This document shows, in pieces, positions 42,811 through 51,524 of a DNA stretch of 64,000 bases (the stretch's first letter is position 1; the number at the start of each line of letters is the position of its first letter). Origin of the DNA: Komagataeibacter swingsii (GTDB lineage: Bacteria; Pseudomonadota; Alphaproteobacteria; Acetobacterales; Acetobacteraceae); assembly GCF_003207895.1 (NCBI RefSeq), contig NZ_NKUB01000010.1:1-64000 (forward strand), read 5' to 3'. The notes below the pieces were generated by a model that saw only the letters and a list, made by a program, of their open reading frames with translations, was not told where the DNA came from and searched no databases. Both the position numbers and the translations under genes were made by a program.

Positions 42811-44210
42811 TATTGTTGCATTCCCTCCCGCACGTGGTGCAGGTGGCGCAGGCGGCGCAGGGCTTCCGTCAGGTCGGGCAGGGTCGCCGGGCCAAGGCAC
42901 AACCGTACGCCGCCCTGTATGCAGCTTTCGGGATCCGCCATGAAGGACTGCGGCGGTGTCACCCACACGTCTTCGCGTGCTGCGGCGGAGACAAACGCCA
43001 CGGCCTGCGCCACCGGCATGGGCATCCATGCGTGAAAAGCGTCATAGGCTGGCGGCGTCAGGTCGGGGCCAAGAATACGCTGGGCGAGTTCGCGCCGCCG
43101 TCCCGCCTCGCCCCGCAATGCGCGCCGGACGGCGGTCGCGGTGCCATCAAGCATCCACTGCGCCATCATGGCATAGGATAGCGGCGCGATCATGAGGGAT
43201 GAATTCAGCAGGGCTTCCTGTGCCGCCGCCATGAAGCGGGCAGGGGGCGCAAGGGTTCCGATACGCAGTCCGGGGCTGAGGGTCTTGGACAGGCTGTTGA
43301 CATAAAACGTCCGCTCCGGCGCCAGTGTCACCAGCGGCGGCAACTGGTCATCACGGGCGCAGTCATAGACATCGTCCTCGATAATCAGGGCGTCATGCGC
43401 CCGGCATATCCGCGCGATGTCGTGCCTGCGGGCATGGTCCATGGTGGCGGTGGTGGGGTTGTGCATGGTGGGGGTGACATACAGCACGCACCGGCCGGCC
43501 CCGTGGGCATGCAGCATGTCTTCCAGCGGGCCGGGCAGCAGGCCGTGCCGGTCCATGGGCAGGCCACGGGGCGGCAGCCCCGCCTGCTGCAGCAGCGACA
43601 GCATGCCGGGATAGGCCAGTTCTTCCGTTATGGCGACGGCGCGGGCCTTGCGGCATGCGCTTACGGCCACGCCAAGGGCCTGCTGCGCCCCGCTGGTCAG
43701 CAGCAGGCGCTCTGGCGGCATGTCCACCCCCAGTTCCGCCAGCCAGTGGCCCATGATCCGGCGGTGTTCGATATGGCCGGCGATGGGGGGATAGACATTG
43801 AACAGCGCCGGATCGACCGTATGGGCAAGCCGGCCCAGCGTGCGGGCCAGCGCGCGATTGCCGAACATGGGCGGCGGCATGTTGGCCGACAGGTCGATCA
43901 CATGCCCCGCCCCGCCGGGACGGGAGGCTACGAATGTGCCGCGCCCGCGCACGCTGCGCACCAGCCCGCGCCGTTCCAGCATGGCATAGGCGCGGGTTAC
44001 GCTGCCCACCCCTATGCCCAACCGCCACGCAAGATCACGGTGCGCGGGCAGGCGGTCCCCCGCATCCAGCTTTTCCCCCAGTATGTCACCGGCCAGCGCA
44101 TCCGCCAGGCGTTCGGCGGGTGAGGCGTCACCGGGGGGCAGGTGCGGGTGCCATGGGGAATGCAGGCGCATGTGGGGCCAAGCCTGTCCTGTTGTGGGGG
44201 CGCCCGGCAT
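42810..44210 (-). CDS. MocR-type regulator (GntR HTH + aminotransferase-like domain)
   Basis: Regulator of 466 residues. The N-terminal winged helix shows ERLADALAGDILGEKLDAGDRLPAHRDLA, GSVTRAYAMLERRGLVRSVRGRGTFVA, the GntR pattern. The remainder is an aminotransferase fold with YVTPTMHNPTTATMD, IIEDDVYDC and NSLSKTLSPGLRIG with the PLP-binding Lys. A start at ATG 44171 is also possible. It lies upstream of the ABM operon on the same strand and is divergent from the FucP-like transporter gene, so it may control either. Confidence 0.9.
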   Translation of the reverse strand: MPGAPTTGQAWPHMRLHSPWHPHLPPGDASPAERLADALAGDILGEKLDAGDRLPAHRDLAWRLGIGVGSVTRAYAMLERRGLVRSVRGRGTFVASRPGGAGHVIDLSANMPPPMFGNRALARTLGRLAHTVDPALFNVYPPIAGHIEHRRIMGHWLAELGVDMPPERLLLTSGAQQALGVAVSACRKARAVAITEELAYPGMLSLLQQAGLPPRGLPMDRHGLLPGPLEDMLHAHGAGRCVLYVTPTMHNPTTATMDHARRHDIARICRAHDALIIEDDVYDCARDDQLPPLVTLAPERTFYVNSLSKTLSPGLRIGTLAPPARFMAAAQEALLNSSLMIAPLSYAMMAQWMLDGTATAVRRALRGEAGRRRELAQRILGPDLTPPAYDAFHAWMPMPVAQAVAFVSAAAREDVWVTPPQSFMADPESCIQGGVRLCLGPATLPDLTEALRRLRHLHHVREGMQQ

Positions 44211-44331
44211 AGCAGGTCATGCCCGGGCACGGAATATGCGGGTTTGCGGCGGGCATTTCCATGTATCATGTTGCGTATCCATTACAATCAGGGCGCGGTA
44301 CCGGGCGCGCCCCGACGGAAGGGAAAACGAC

Positions 44332-45621
44332 TTGGCCCAGCATCGTATGGCGGCAATCGACAGCGCCCATGGCATGCGTCCACTGGCCGTCATGGCCGGG
44401 CTGTTTTTCATCATCGGCTTTGTCACGTGGCTGAACGGGCCATTGATTACCTTCGTGCAGGTGGCTTTCGGGCTTGGCCCGGTGGGGGCGTTTCTGGTGC
44501 CGATGTGTTTCTACCTGTCCTATCTGGCCTGCGCCTTTCCCGCGATGGGGCTGGCGCGGCGGATGGGGCTGCGTGACGGGATCGTGCTGGCCCTGGCCGT
44601 CATGGCGGCAGGCACGGCCGTATTCGGGGAATGCGTGGGCAGGCGCTGGTATCCCGGTGCGCTGGCGGGACTGTCCGTGCTGGGGGCGGGGCTGACGCTG
44701 CTGCAGGTCACCGTCAATCCGTATGTCACCATGCTGGGGCCACCACAGGGGGCGGCGCGACGCATCGCGGTCATGGGGATCGCCAATAAGACATCCGGTA
44801 TTATCGCACCAATAATATTTTCCATTGTGGTCATGCACGATATTGGCGGCGTCATGGCCCATCTGGCCAATGCGGTGGACGGGGTACAGCGCGAGGCCGT
44901 GCTGGCCGCGTTCGCCCATGCCGTGGTGGCGCCCTATCGCTGCATGGCGGCTGTCCTGCTGCTGGCCGCCCTTGGGCCGCGCCATGCGGGCCTGCCTGAT
45001 ATCCGGCTGGTTGATACCGGCGGCCCCGCGCCGCATTCCGGGCGCATGCCCGCGCGAGCATGGGTGGGGATCGCCGTGGTGTTCCTGTATGTGGGCGTGG
45101 AAGTCATGGCGGGGGACGCCATTGGCGTGTATGGGCGCGGGATGGGCATTTCGCTGGGGCAGGCGCGGTTCCTGACCTCGCTTACGCTGGGGGCCATGCT
45201 GGCGGGGTATGTGGCCGGGACGGTCATGGTGCCTGTCCGGTACGGGGCAGCCCGCTACCTGCTGTTATCCGCCATTTTGGGGATGGTGCTCTGCCTTGCC
45301 GCAGCCATGGCGCCGGGTGTCGGGTCGGTCCTGTGCGTGGCGCTGCTGGGGCTGGCCAATGCCATGATGATGCCGATCCTGTTTCCCCTTGTCCTGCAGG
45401 CGGCGGGCAATGGGCAGCATCGCGCCACGGCGCTGCTGGTCATGGCGTTTTCAGGCGGGGCGTTCATGCCGCAGCTTTTTGCTGTCCTGATCCCGGTTAT
45501 CGGCATGAAACCCGCCTTTGTGGGGATCATGCTGTCCGCTTATGGCCTGATCGGGGCATATGCGCTGTGGATGGGGCGCGCAGGCCGGTCGGATCCGGGC
45601 GTAGGGAAAATCGGAACCTGA
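44332..45621 (+). CDS. FucP-like sugar/proton symporter (MFS)
   Basis: About 429 residues and 12 helices. LFFIIGFVTWLNGPLITFVQVAF in helix 1 and LLQVTVNPYVTMLGPPQGAARRIAVMGIANKTSGIIAPIIF are characteristic of the fucose/glucose-galactose permease group. A TTG at 44332 lies eight bases after GGAAGGG; ATG 44347 is farther from it. The GH20 gene follows 62 bases downstream, which suggests that this protein imports N-acetylglucosamine or a related hexose released by it. Confidence 0.85.
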   Translation: MAQHRMAAIDSAHGMRPLAVMAGLFFIIGFVTWLNGPLITFVQVAFGLGPVGAFLVPMCFYLSYLACAFPAMGLARRMGLRDGIVLALAVMAAGTAVFGECVGRRWYPGALAGLSVLGAGLTLLQVTVNPYVTMLGPPQGAARRIAVMGIANKTSGIIAPIIFSIVVMHDIGGVMAHLANAVDGVQREAVLAAFAHAVVAPYRCMAAVLLLAALGPRHAGLPDIRLVDTGGPAPHSGRMPARAWVGIAVVFLYVGVEVMAGDAIGVYGRGMGISLGQARFLTSLTLGAMLAGYVAGTVMVPVRYGAARYLLLSAILGMVLCLAAAMAPGVGSVLCVALLGLANAMMMPILFPLVLQAAGNGQHRATALLVMAFSGGAFMPQLFAVLIPVIGMKPAFVGIMLSAYGLIGAYALWMGRAGRSDPGVGKIGT

Positions 45622-45683
45622 AAATTTCAAATGCTTATCAATATGTTATTCTGAAACGCTCTTTTACGGGAAATAATGCCGCC

Positions 45684-47861
45684 ATGCCTGATATCCGCTG
45701 TTTCCGGTCTGGCCTGCCGTTTATGTTCATGGCGGGACTATGTGCGCATATGTCCGTGGCAGTGGCGGAACCTGCGCTTATGCCGCAGCCGCGGACCTGC
45801 CACATCCAGTCCGGCGCGGTACCGCTGAGCGGCGGGGTGGCGGTGGAATGGCAGGGGATGCGATCCGCCATGCTGGACCATGCGGCGGAACGTTTCACGC
45901 AGCGCCTTGCCGCCCTGTCCGCGCGTGACGCCGCGCCGGGGGCGCGACTGGGGCTGACCTTGCGCATCCATTGCCTGGCGCCAGATGCGGATATGCTGTC
46001 CATCCATATGCGTGAACACTACAGCCTGCATACTGATGCACAGGGCGCGACGCTGGAGGCGGATGGCCCGGCGGGCGTGCTGCGTGGCCTGGCGACGCTG
46101 CTGCAACTGGTGGAACGGCGGGATGGCGGCCCGGTGCTGGATGCGGCCGAAATCGATGACGCCCCGCGCTTTGCATGGCGCGGCCTGCTGGTGGATGTCA
46201 GCCGGCATTTCATGTCCCTTGCCGCGCTGAAACGCCAGTTGGACATGATGGAGCTGACAAAACTGAACGTGCTGCACCTGCATCTGTCGGACGGGCAGGG
46301 GTTCCGGGTGGAAAGCAGGCTGTATCCCCGCCTGCAGCAGGTGGCGTCCCACGGGCAGTACTATACGCAGCAGCAGGTGCGTGAACTGGTAGCATACGCG
46401 GCCCAGCGGGGCATCCGCATCGTGCCGGAATTCGATACGCCGGGCCATAGCTACGCATTGCTGCTGGCCTATCCACAATACGCGGCCCAGCCCGTGGCGG
46501 CCCCCATGGACCCCAAGCGGGTGGTCCGGGCCGCGATCGACCCCACCAGCCCGCAGGCCCGTGATTTTATCGCCCGGCTGTACCATGAAATGGCCGGACT
46601 GTTCCCCGATGCCTATTTCCATGTGGGTGGGGATGAGGTCCGGCCCGATGAATGGATGCGAAACCCACGCATAAACGCCTGGATGCAGCAGCATGGCTAT
46701 ACCACCGCCGCCCTGCAGGCCATGTATACGCAGCGTGTGCATGACATGCTGGCGCGCGATGGCAAGACCATGATGGGCTGGGACGAACTGCTGGACGCCC
46801 CGGTGCCCGCCAGCATCGTGATCGAGCCGTGGCGCGGGTCACGCTATACGGCGGCGGCCACGCAGGCGGGGCATCCGGTCGTGGTGTCGTCGGGGTATTA
46901 CCTTGACCTGCTGTTGCCTGCGGCCGAGCATTACCGGGTTGACCCGCTGGACCCGCAGGGCAATGGCCTGCCGCCCGATCAGGTGGCGCAGGCCCATGCG
47001 CCTTTCCTTGAACCCTTTGCACTGGATCCCGCAGCGCGCATGACGCCCGCGCAGGATGCCCGCGTCATGGGGGCGGAGACCGCCCTGTGGACAGAAATCG
47101 TGACGGAGGAAATGCTCGACAACCGCCTGTGGCCACGGGCGGCCGCACTGGCGGAACGGTTCTGGTCACCCGCCAGCGTGCGTGATGCGGCCAGCCTTGC
47201 CACGCGCCTGCCAGTGGTTCAGGCGGAACTGGAACTGCTGGGCAACCGCGCGACAGCCGACCGGGCGCGCATGATGGCGCGACTGGCCCCCGATGACGTA
47301 ACGCCGCTGGCAACCCTGCTGTCCGTTACCAGCCCGGTGCGTCATTACGCCCATAACCATGTATTTGGCCCCAGCCGTGTCGCCCCGACCGCCGATCCGC
47401 GTCCGCTGGACCGTGCCGCCGATATCGCGGCGACGGACAGTACGCAGGCCGCGGTTTTTTATCGTGATGTGCTGTCTTGCCTTGCGGGGCGTAAGGATCT
47501 GGCGCCAAGCCTGCGCGCCCGGCTGGAAAACTGGCGCGATAATGACGCCCGCCTGCGGCTGCTGGCGCAACGTGATCCCTCTGTCACCGAAGTGCTGCCC
47601 GCATCCGCCCTGCTGGCGCAACTGGCGCAGGCGGGGCTGGATGCCATGAGCGCACCGCCCACCGGCTGGCGTGAACAGGCCGAAGCGGCCCTTGCCACGG
47701 CACGGGGCCAGTTTGCCGCCTCCGCTTCCATGCTGGCGGTCAGGACCAGCCCCCAGCCCGCGGGCGACCTGCTGCCTGATATCACGCCCGGCATCGTGGC
47801 ATTGGTGCAGGCTGCGCGATCGTCAGACAGGGTGGTGCAGCAGGGTGCAGGGACCCGATAG
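45684..47861 (+). CDS. Glycoside hydrolase family 20 beta-N-acetylhexosaminidase
   Basis: Secreted enzyme of about 725 residues. The signal peptide (FMFMAGLCAHMSVAVA) is followed by a GH20b domain, then the barrel with FAWRGLLVDVSRHFM, NVLHLHLSDGQGFRVES, RIVPEFDTPGHSYA and the catalytic HVGGDEV (Asp-Glu). Later blocks are WDELLDAP and GAETALWTEIVTEEMLDNRLWPRAAALAERFWS. A C-terminal region of about 180 residues has no clear domain. ATG 45684 fits the signal peptide. It probably releases GlcNAc from chitin- or peptidoglycan-derived oligosaccharides. Confidence 0.92.
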   Translation: MPDIRCFRSGLPFMFMAGLCAHMSVAVAEPALMPQPRTCHIQSGAVPLSGGVAVEWQGMRSAMLDHAAERFTQRLAALSARDAAPGARLGLTLRIHCLAPDADMLSIHMREHYSLHTDAQGATLEADGPAGVLRGLATLLQLVERRDGGPVLDAAEIDDAPRFAWRGLLVDVSRHFMSLAALKRQLDMMELTKLNVLHLHLSDGQGFRVESRLYPRLQQVASHGQYYTQQQVRELVAYAAQRGIRIVPEFDTPGHSYALLLAYPQYAAQPVAAPMDPKRVVRAAIDPTSPQARDFIARLYHEMAGLFPDAYFHVGGDEVRPDEWMRNPRINAWMQQHGYTTAALQAMYTQRVHDMLARDGKTMMGWDELLDAPVPASIVIEPWRGSRYTAAATQAGHPVVVSSGYYLDLLLPAAEHYRVDPLDPQGNGLPPDQVAQAHAPFLEPFALDPAARMTPAQDARVMGAETALWTEIVTEEMLDNRLWPRAAALAERFWSPASVRDAASLATRLPVVQAELELLGNRATADRARMMARLAPDDVTPLATLLSVTSPVRHYAHNHVFGPSRVAPTADPRPLDRAADIAATDSTQAAVFYRDVLSCLAGRKDLAPSLRARLENWRDNDARLRLLAQRDPSVTEVLPASALLAQLAQAGLDAMSAPPTGWREQAEAALATARGQFAASASMLAVRTSPQPAGDLLPDITPGIVALVQAARSSDRVVQQGAGTR

Positions 47862-47916
47862 GGGGATTCATGCACTGGCAGGGTCAGGACAGGGATATGG
47901 TGAAGAAGATGGCAGG

Positions 47917-49023
47917 ATGAAAAACTGGCCTGGCATACTGGTGGCGCTAGCGTTGTGCGTCGGTCCTGCATGGGGGGCTGAGCCGTCTTACGATACCTTT
48001 GGTGCATGGTCTGTTGTCTGTGATAACGGGCTGGCCTGCGATGCCAGAGGTTTTGCTGACGATGGCGGGGAAGCGCCCGAACTGACCTTCCATCGTGATG
48101 CCGGACCAGAGGCGCAGGCCACCGTCACCATCTATGCCCCCTTGTCTTTCGATCGTAAGGCAGTGGGGGTGGATGGCCACAGGCTTGAACTTTTCGCTAC
48201 GGAATGGGTCAGTGGGGACGAAGGTTCGTCGCTGACAGCCCATCAGCCTGCGGTTGTTTCCGCCTTTGTGGACCGCATCCGTCATGCTGCGTTCCTTGAT
48301 ATCGGTCGCAACGTCGTACCGCTGAAGGGACTTGTCGTCGCCCTGTCGCGTATGGATGCGCGACAGGGCCGCACGAATGGCCAGACAGCCTTGATACGAA
48401 GGGGCATGCGCCCGGCCAGCGTCGTTCCTGCGCGGCCATGGTTGCCTTACATACCGGTCTATCATCGGCATATCGTGTTTGATCCGGGCGAACAGGATCG
48501 CCTGATGGCAGTGGCGTGGAAAGGACAGGCGCATTTCATCAGGAGCGGGGCCTGCGACCCACCTACAGATAATATGCGGAAATTTCTGAAAAATGGTGTG
48601 TACGGGCTGGATCAGGGCACGGCCCTTGTCATGATCGGGTGTCAGATGGGACCATATCAGGGGAATTCCGTCCTGTTCGTGGTGTCGCGCGGCAGGGCGG
48701 ATGTGCCGGAGCCTGTCCGGTTACCCATGCCCCGTCTGCATCATGGTGATACGGGAGATTATGGGCCTGTACTGACATGCCCGGATTTCGATACAGCCAC
48801 CAGCACCCTGACAACAGTAGTCGCGGGGCGCGCGCGGAACGATTGCGGCATGGGCGCCCAATGGCGGTGGGATGGCACACATTTCGTGCTGACCGGCATG
48901 ACCCTGCAGGAAGCCTGTGGGGGCAGCGCACCATTGGGCAACTGGCCTACCGTCTATCGTTCAACATCATCCAGCGGGAAGGAGCAGGGGGATGCCGCAT
49001 CTGTTCCATATCCCGGCCCATAG
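47917..49023 (+). CDS. DUF1176 family secreted protein
   Basis: Protein of about 368 residues with a signal peptide (GILVALALCVGPAWG, cleavage before AEPSY). The mature part begins YDTFGAWSVVCDNGLACDARGF, the DUF1176 hallmark, with further Cys pairs (SGACDPP, GCQMG, LTCPDF, NDCGMG, EACGG). Periplasmic and of unknown function. It lies after the GH20 gene and ahead of the convergent DUF523 gene. Confidence 0.82.
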   Translation: MKNWPGILVALALCVGPAWGAEPSYDTFGAWSVVCDNGLACDARGFADDGGEAPELTFHRDAGPEAQATVTIYAPLSFDRKAVGVDGHRLELFATEWVSGDEGSSLTAHQPAVVSAFVDRIRHAAFLDIGRNVVPLKGLVVALSRMDARQGRTNGQTALIRRGMRPASVVPARPWLPYIPVYHRHIVFDPGEQDRLMAVAWKGQAHFIRSGACDPPTDNMRKFLKNGVYGLDQGTALVMIGCQMGPYQGNSVLFVVSRGRADVPEPVRLPMPRLHHGDTGDYGPVLTCPDFDTATSTLTTVVAGRARNDCGMGAQWRWDGTHFVLTGMTLQEACGGSAPLGNWPTVYRSTSSSGKEQGDAASVPYPGP

Positions 49024-49073
49024 TCAGGGAAATAGTGTTTCTGTGGGAAATCCCTGTCGGGGTATGGTGTCGT

Positions 49074-49559
49074 TCAGCCCATCACGGCTTCAAGGCAGGA
49101 AAATTGGATGGGCGCATAGACAGCAATGCCATTGCGGCGCAGCAATGCCGCCGTCACGCCCTGTCCTGCATGCCGTGTGCCTGTGAACTGGCCATCATAA
49201 ATGAAGCTGCTGCCGCATGAAGGGCTGCCATCCATCAATAGCGCAAAGCGGCAGCCATGCCGTCGTGCCAGATCCAGCGCCTGGTAAGCACCGACCAGAA
49301 AGGGGGCGGACACATCACGGCCGCCTGCTTCACATACGCGACCTGACCCGTCCAGGACCGCGGCGCCATCCCGGCCATGGATGATTTCGGCGGGTGGCCG
49401 GGGTGTCGGCAGGCCAGCAGCGGTTTCGGGGCAGAAGGCGATGACCCGTCCCTCCGCCTGCCAGCGCGTCAGGCTGTCCTGCAACAGGGTCCGCGCGGTG
49501 CCATCATACCGGACGGGCTGGCCGGACAGGCAGCCGCTAATGAGCAGGGTTGGTTTCAT
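49074..49559 (-). CDS. DUF523 family protein
   Basis: Protein of 161 residues with the DUF523 layout: LLISGCLSGQPVRYDG at the N-terminus, VIAFCPETAAGLPTPRPPAEI, then ALLMDGSPSCGSSFIYDG. The three conserved Cys (SGC, FCPE, SCG) could bind an iron-sulfur cluster. Function is unknown. It stands just outside the prophage remnant and is probably the first core gene on that side. Confidence 0.85.
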   Translation of the reverse strand: MKPTLLISGCLSGQPVRYDGTARTLLQDSLTRWQAEGRVIAFCPETAAGLPTPRPPAEIIHGRDGAAVLDGSGRVCEAGGRDVSAPFLVGAYQALDLARRHGCRFALLMDGSPSCGSSFIYDGQFTGTRHAGQGVTAALLRRNGIAVYAPIQFSCLEAVMG

Positions 49560-49644
49560 GCCCAGACCATGGCATGGCCAGGCGCGGGAAGGAACCGGGC
49601 GATGATGGTGCAGGCGGATATGATGCCAGCCATGGCGTCAGGCC

Positions 49645-49713
49645 ACCCGGATCTATCGGCCTGTAAGGGGTTTACCGGAGCATGGCGCGCCGGATCGCAG
49701 CGTCGGTCGGCAT
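49645..49713 (-). pseudogene. N-terminal remnant of a P4-type integrase
   Basis: From ATG 49713 the minus strand reads MPTDAAIRRAMLR, a stop, then TPYRPIDPGGL, matching the P4-family start LTDxAIRxAKPxxKPYKLxDGGGLYL. Upstream are three GGGGTAT-type repeats (49715-49760), as often found before such genes. Only the first 20-30 codons remain, with an internal TAA. Confidence 0.55.
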
Positions 49714-49979
49714 CGATACCCCCAGCGTCTTGCCGATACCCCCAAAAATACCCCAATCACGTCTGTTATTCGGCGTCCCTCACTGTCATCGGCTGTCACA
49801 GCCACGGGCGGCAGGTTGCCGTCCTGATCCTCCCACATATCTGCCGTAGCCAGCCGCACGTCCAGATAGGCGGCGGACAGGCCTGCGGTGATGTTGCGGA
49901 TCCCGTTCAGGTCGGCCGGATCGGCGCTGCCCCAGATCGGGAACAGGGTCTGGTCTACCAGCGCATAGCCATCGCGCAT
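49653..49979 (-). CDS. Phage-associated ORF, 3' end probably replaced
   Basis: About 108 residues, starting inside the end of the tail fusion gene. The first 75 residues (DGYALVDQTLFPIWGSADPA, DVRLATADMWEDQDGNLPPV) look protein-like but I do not recognise them. From about 49765 the reading enters the leader of the integrase remnant and becomes Arg-rich, so the original 3' end is probably lost. Confidence 0.4.
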   Translation of the reverse strand: MRDGYALVDQTLFPIWGSADPADLNGIRNITAGLSAAYLDVRLATADMWEDQDGNLPPVAVTADDSEGRRITDVIGVFLGVSARRWGYRCRPTLRSGAPCSGKPLTGR

Positions 49980-50836
49980 CCCCAGGTATTCCCACCCCAG
50001 ACGGCCGTGCCCCACGTTCCCACCGACAGGTCGCCGGTATAGGCGAACAGCAGGATGGTGTGGGCAGGCCTGATACGGTTGAACTCGCATTGCAGGACCG
50101 CGCTGCCCCAGCTGGTCAGCGGTTCCTCAACGTATGATTCATCGACAGTGAATTCCGCGATCGCGGTGCCGGGCGTGTTGATGGTCCAGGCATAGGCCCA
50201 GTCCGGGTCATACAGCGGCTGTTCGACACGCAGCAGGTCAGCGCGCGCGGGCGCGTATTCGGTAATGGTGATGTCGAAGCCAAGGGCTGCGGCAAAGGCC
50301 ACATAACAGGCAACCGACCCGCCGCCATTGTCAGTCAGCCGCGCCACCACCTGTGCGCGGCGCTGCTGGATGGTGGGGGACGTGCCGGCACATGGATCGG
50401 GCAGCCCGAGCGTTGCTTCCCACTCCGTCAGCAGTTCCAGCGTGGTGGAGGGGAATGCATCGGTGATCAGGTTTGCAGCGCGCGTGCTGTTGCGCTCATA
50501 GGTCGGGGACCACACGGACGCCAGCTGATAGGGCATGGCCCTTGTGCCCACCTTGATGGCGCGCCGGAGCTGCCACAGGCGGGAGCCGATCGGGATGTCG
50601 CTGAACCCGTCGCCCCACCAGCCGCGTGGATCTGCATCGACCGTGCCAGGTGCGCCGGTGGGAGACTGGATGCCGGCGGCCACGTCATTGGCTGTTGGCT
50701 GCACAGGTGCCACCCGGTCTGTGAACAGGGAGACCATGACGGCCGAGCGCAGCGGGTTGTCCAGTCCCAGATCACTGGACACGACGGGCCAGTCGCCGCG
50801 TGCCTCGCGGACGTTCCAGACGATTGCGATATCCAT
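49955..50836 (-). pseudogene. Fusion of phage GP46 (N-part) and YmfQ/DUF2313 tail protein (C-part)
   Basis: The 293-residue reading frame begins as Mu-like GP46: MDIAIVWNVREARGDWPV, NPLRSAVMVSLFTDRVAP and RGWWGDGFSDIPIGSRLWQLRRA. It then switches near residue 95 to a YmfQ-type tail protein: LASVWSPTYERN, LITDAFPSTTLELLTEWEATLGLPDPC, QQRRAQVVARLTDNGG and FDITITEYAP. In intact phages a baseplate J gene lies between these two. Its absence and the in-frame junction indicate a deletion of more than 1 kb. Confidence 0.75.
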
Positions 50837-50914
50837 TATGTTTCCGTGGGGTTGGGTGCGCGTTGACTCGCGGCACCATGATCGCCTGTGCTATCGTGCC
50901 GCCAGGAGGCCATC

Positions 50915-51073
50915 ATGACCGTAGATACCAACAGCCTGATTCTTGAGCAGCTGCGTCTGATCCGTAAGGAGATAGCGGTTCTGCGCAAGACGGTGGAATC
51001 TGCTGATAACCAGATGCGTGAGCTTGAATACCGCATGATCCAGACACAGGCTGCAGCCAGACCGTGTTATTGA
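50915..51073 (+). CDS. Small coiled-coil protein upstream of the DUF4258/DUF2283 pair
   Basis: 52 residues, charged and helical (LILEQLRLIRKEIAVLRKTV, then QMRELEYRMIQTQ). AGGAGG lies five bases before ATG 50915, a strong ribosome site. It overlaps the GTG start of the DUF4258 gene by 10 bases, so it is coupled to it. Proteins of this type, named only by composition, often sit beside such pairs. Confidence 0.65.
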   Translation: MTVDTNSLILEQLRLIRKEIAVLRKTVESADNQMRELEYRMIQTQAAARPCY

Positions 51074-51324
51074 TTTTCAGGCCCCATGCGCAGGAGGCAA
51101 TGCAACGTCGCGGCATTTTGCCAGAATGGGTTAAGGAAACAGTCCTGAAACCCGAATGGAGCGAAGTCGATCCCGTTCATGCCGGGCGAATGCGCTCGTA
51201 CCGCACGATTGCGGAACTGGGTAATCGCATCCTTCGGGTTGTCCATTGGACTGAGGGTTCTGATATAGTTGTTCTCACTGTCTTCCCCGATCGGGATGCT
51301 GAAAAGCGGAGACCAAAATCATGA
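51064..51324 (+). CDS. DUF4258 domain protein (toxin-like)
   Basis: 86 residues from GTG 51064. The DUF4258 pattern is visible as FRPHAQEAMQRRGILPEWVKETVLKP, with a later RTIAELGNRILRVVHW and IVVLTVFPDRDAEKR, which recall RelE-like beta-strands. It is translationally coupled to the DUF2283 gene (ATG in the stop codon). These two families are predicted as toxin and antitoxin in many genomes; activity here is inferred. Confidence 0.75.
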   Translation: MLLIFRPHAQEAMQRRGILPEWVKETVLKPEWSEVDPVHAGRMRSYRTIAELGNRILRVVHWTEGSDIVVLTVFPDRDAEKRRPKS

Positions 51325-51521
51325 TAAAGACCAGCTATGATCCAGAAGCCGATGCCATGTTCATCTGGGTTGGTCCGGAAGGGGCAAAATCCGTGGAAAC
51401 CCGTGAGGTCTCTCCCGGTGTCATGCTGGATTACGATGCCAATGGGGCGCTGATCGGCATTGAAGTTCTGGACGTGCGTGAACGTACATCCCGCCCCACG
51501 CACGAGATGGCGGCGGAATAG
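51321..51521 (+). CDS. DUF2283 domain protein (antitoxin-like)
   Basis: 66 residues: KTSYDPEADAMFIWVGPEGAKSVETREVSPGVMLDYDANGALIGIEVLDV, the entire DUF2283 fold (YDxExDxxY/F, DYDxxGxxIGIEVL). It overlaps the DUF4258 gene by four bases. It ends three bases before the convergent phage baseplate gene. Confidence 0.85.
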   Translation: MIKTSYDPEADAMFIWVGPEGAKSVETREVSPGVMLDYDANGALIGIEVLDVRERTSRPTHEMAAE

Positions 51522-51524
51522 GCT

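Noticed and set aside
45060-45683. N-terminal extension of the GH20 gene
   Set aside because: It lies inside the FucP-like gene in another frame; ATG 45684 is followed directly by a signal peptide.
49560-49700. Second attachment site copying the tRNA-Cys 3' end
   Set aside because: I looked for the tRNA 3' segment near the left edge of the prophage relic and found no matching stretch.
49715-49760. CRISPR-like short repeats (GGGGTAT units)
   Set aside because: Only three imperfect units with unequal spacing of a few bases. They fit the leader of a P4-type integrase, and no cas gene is present.
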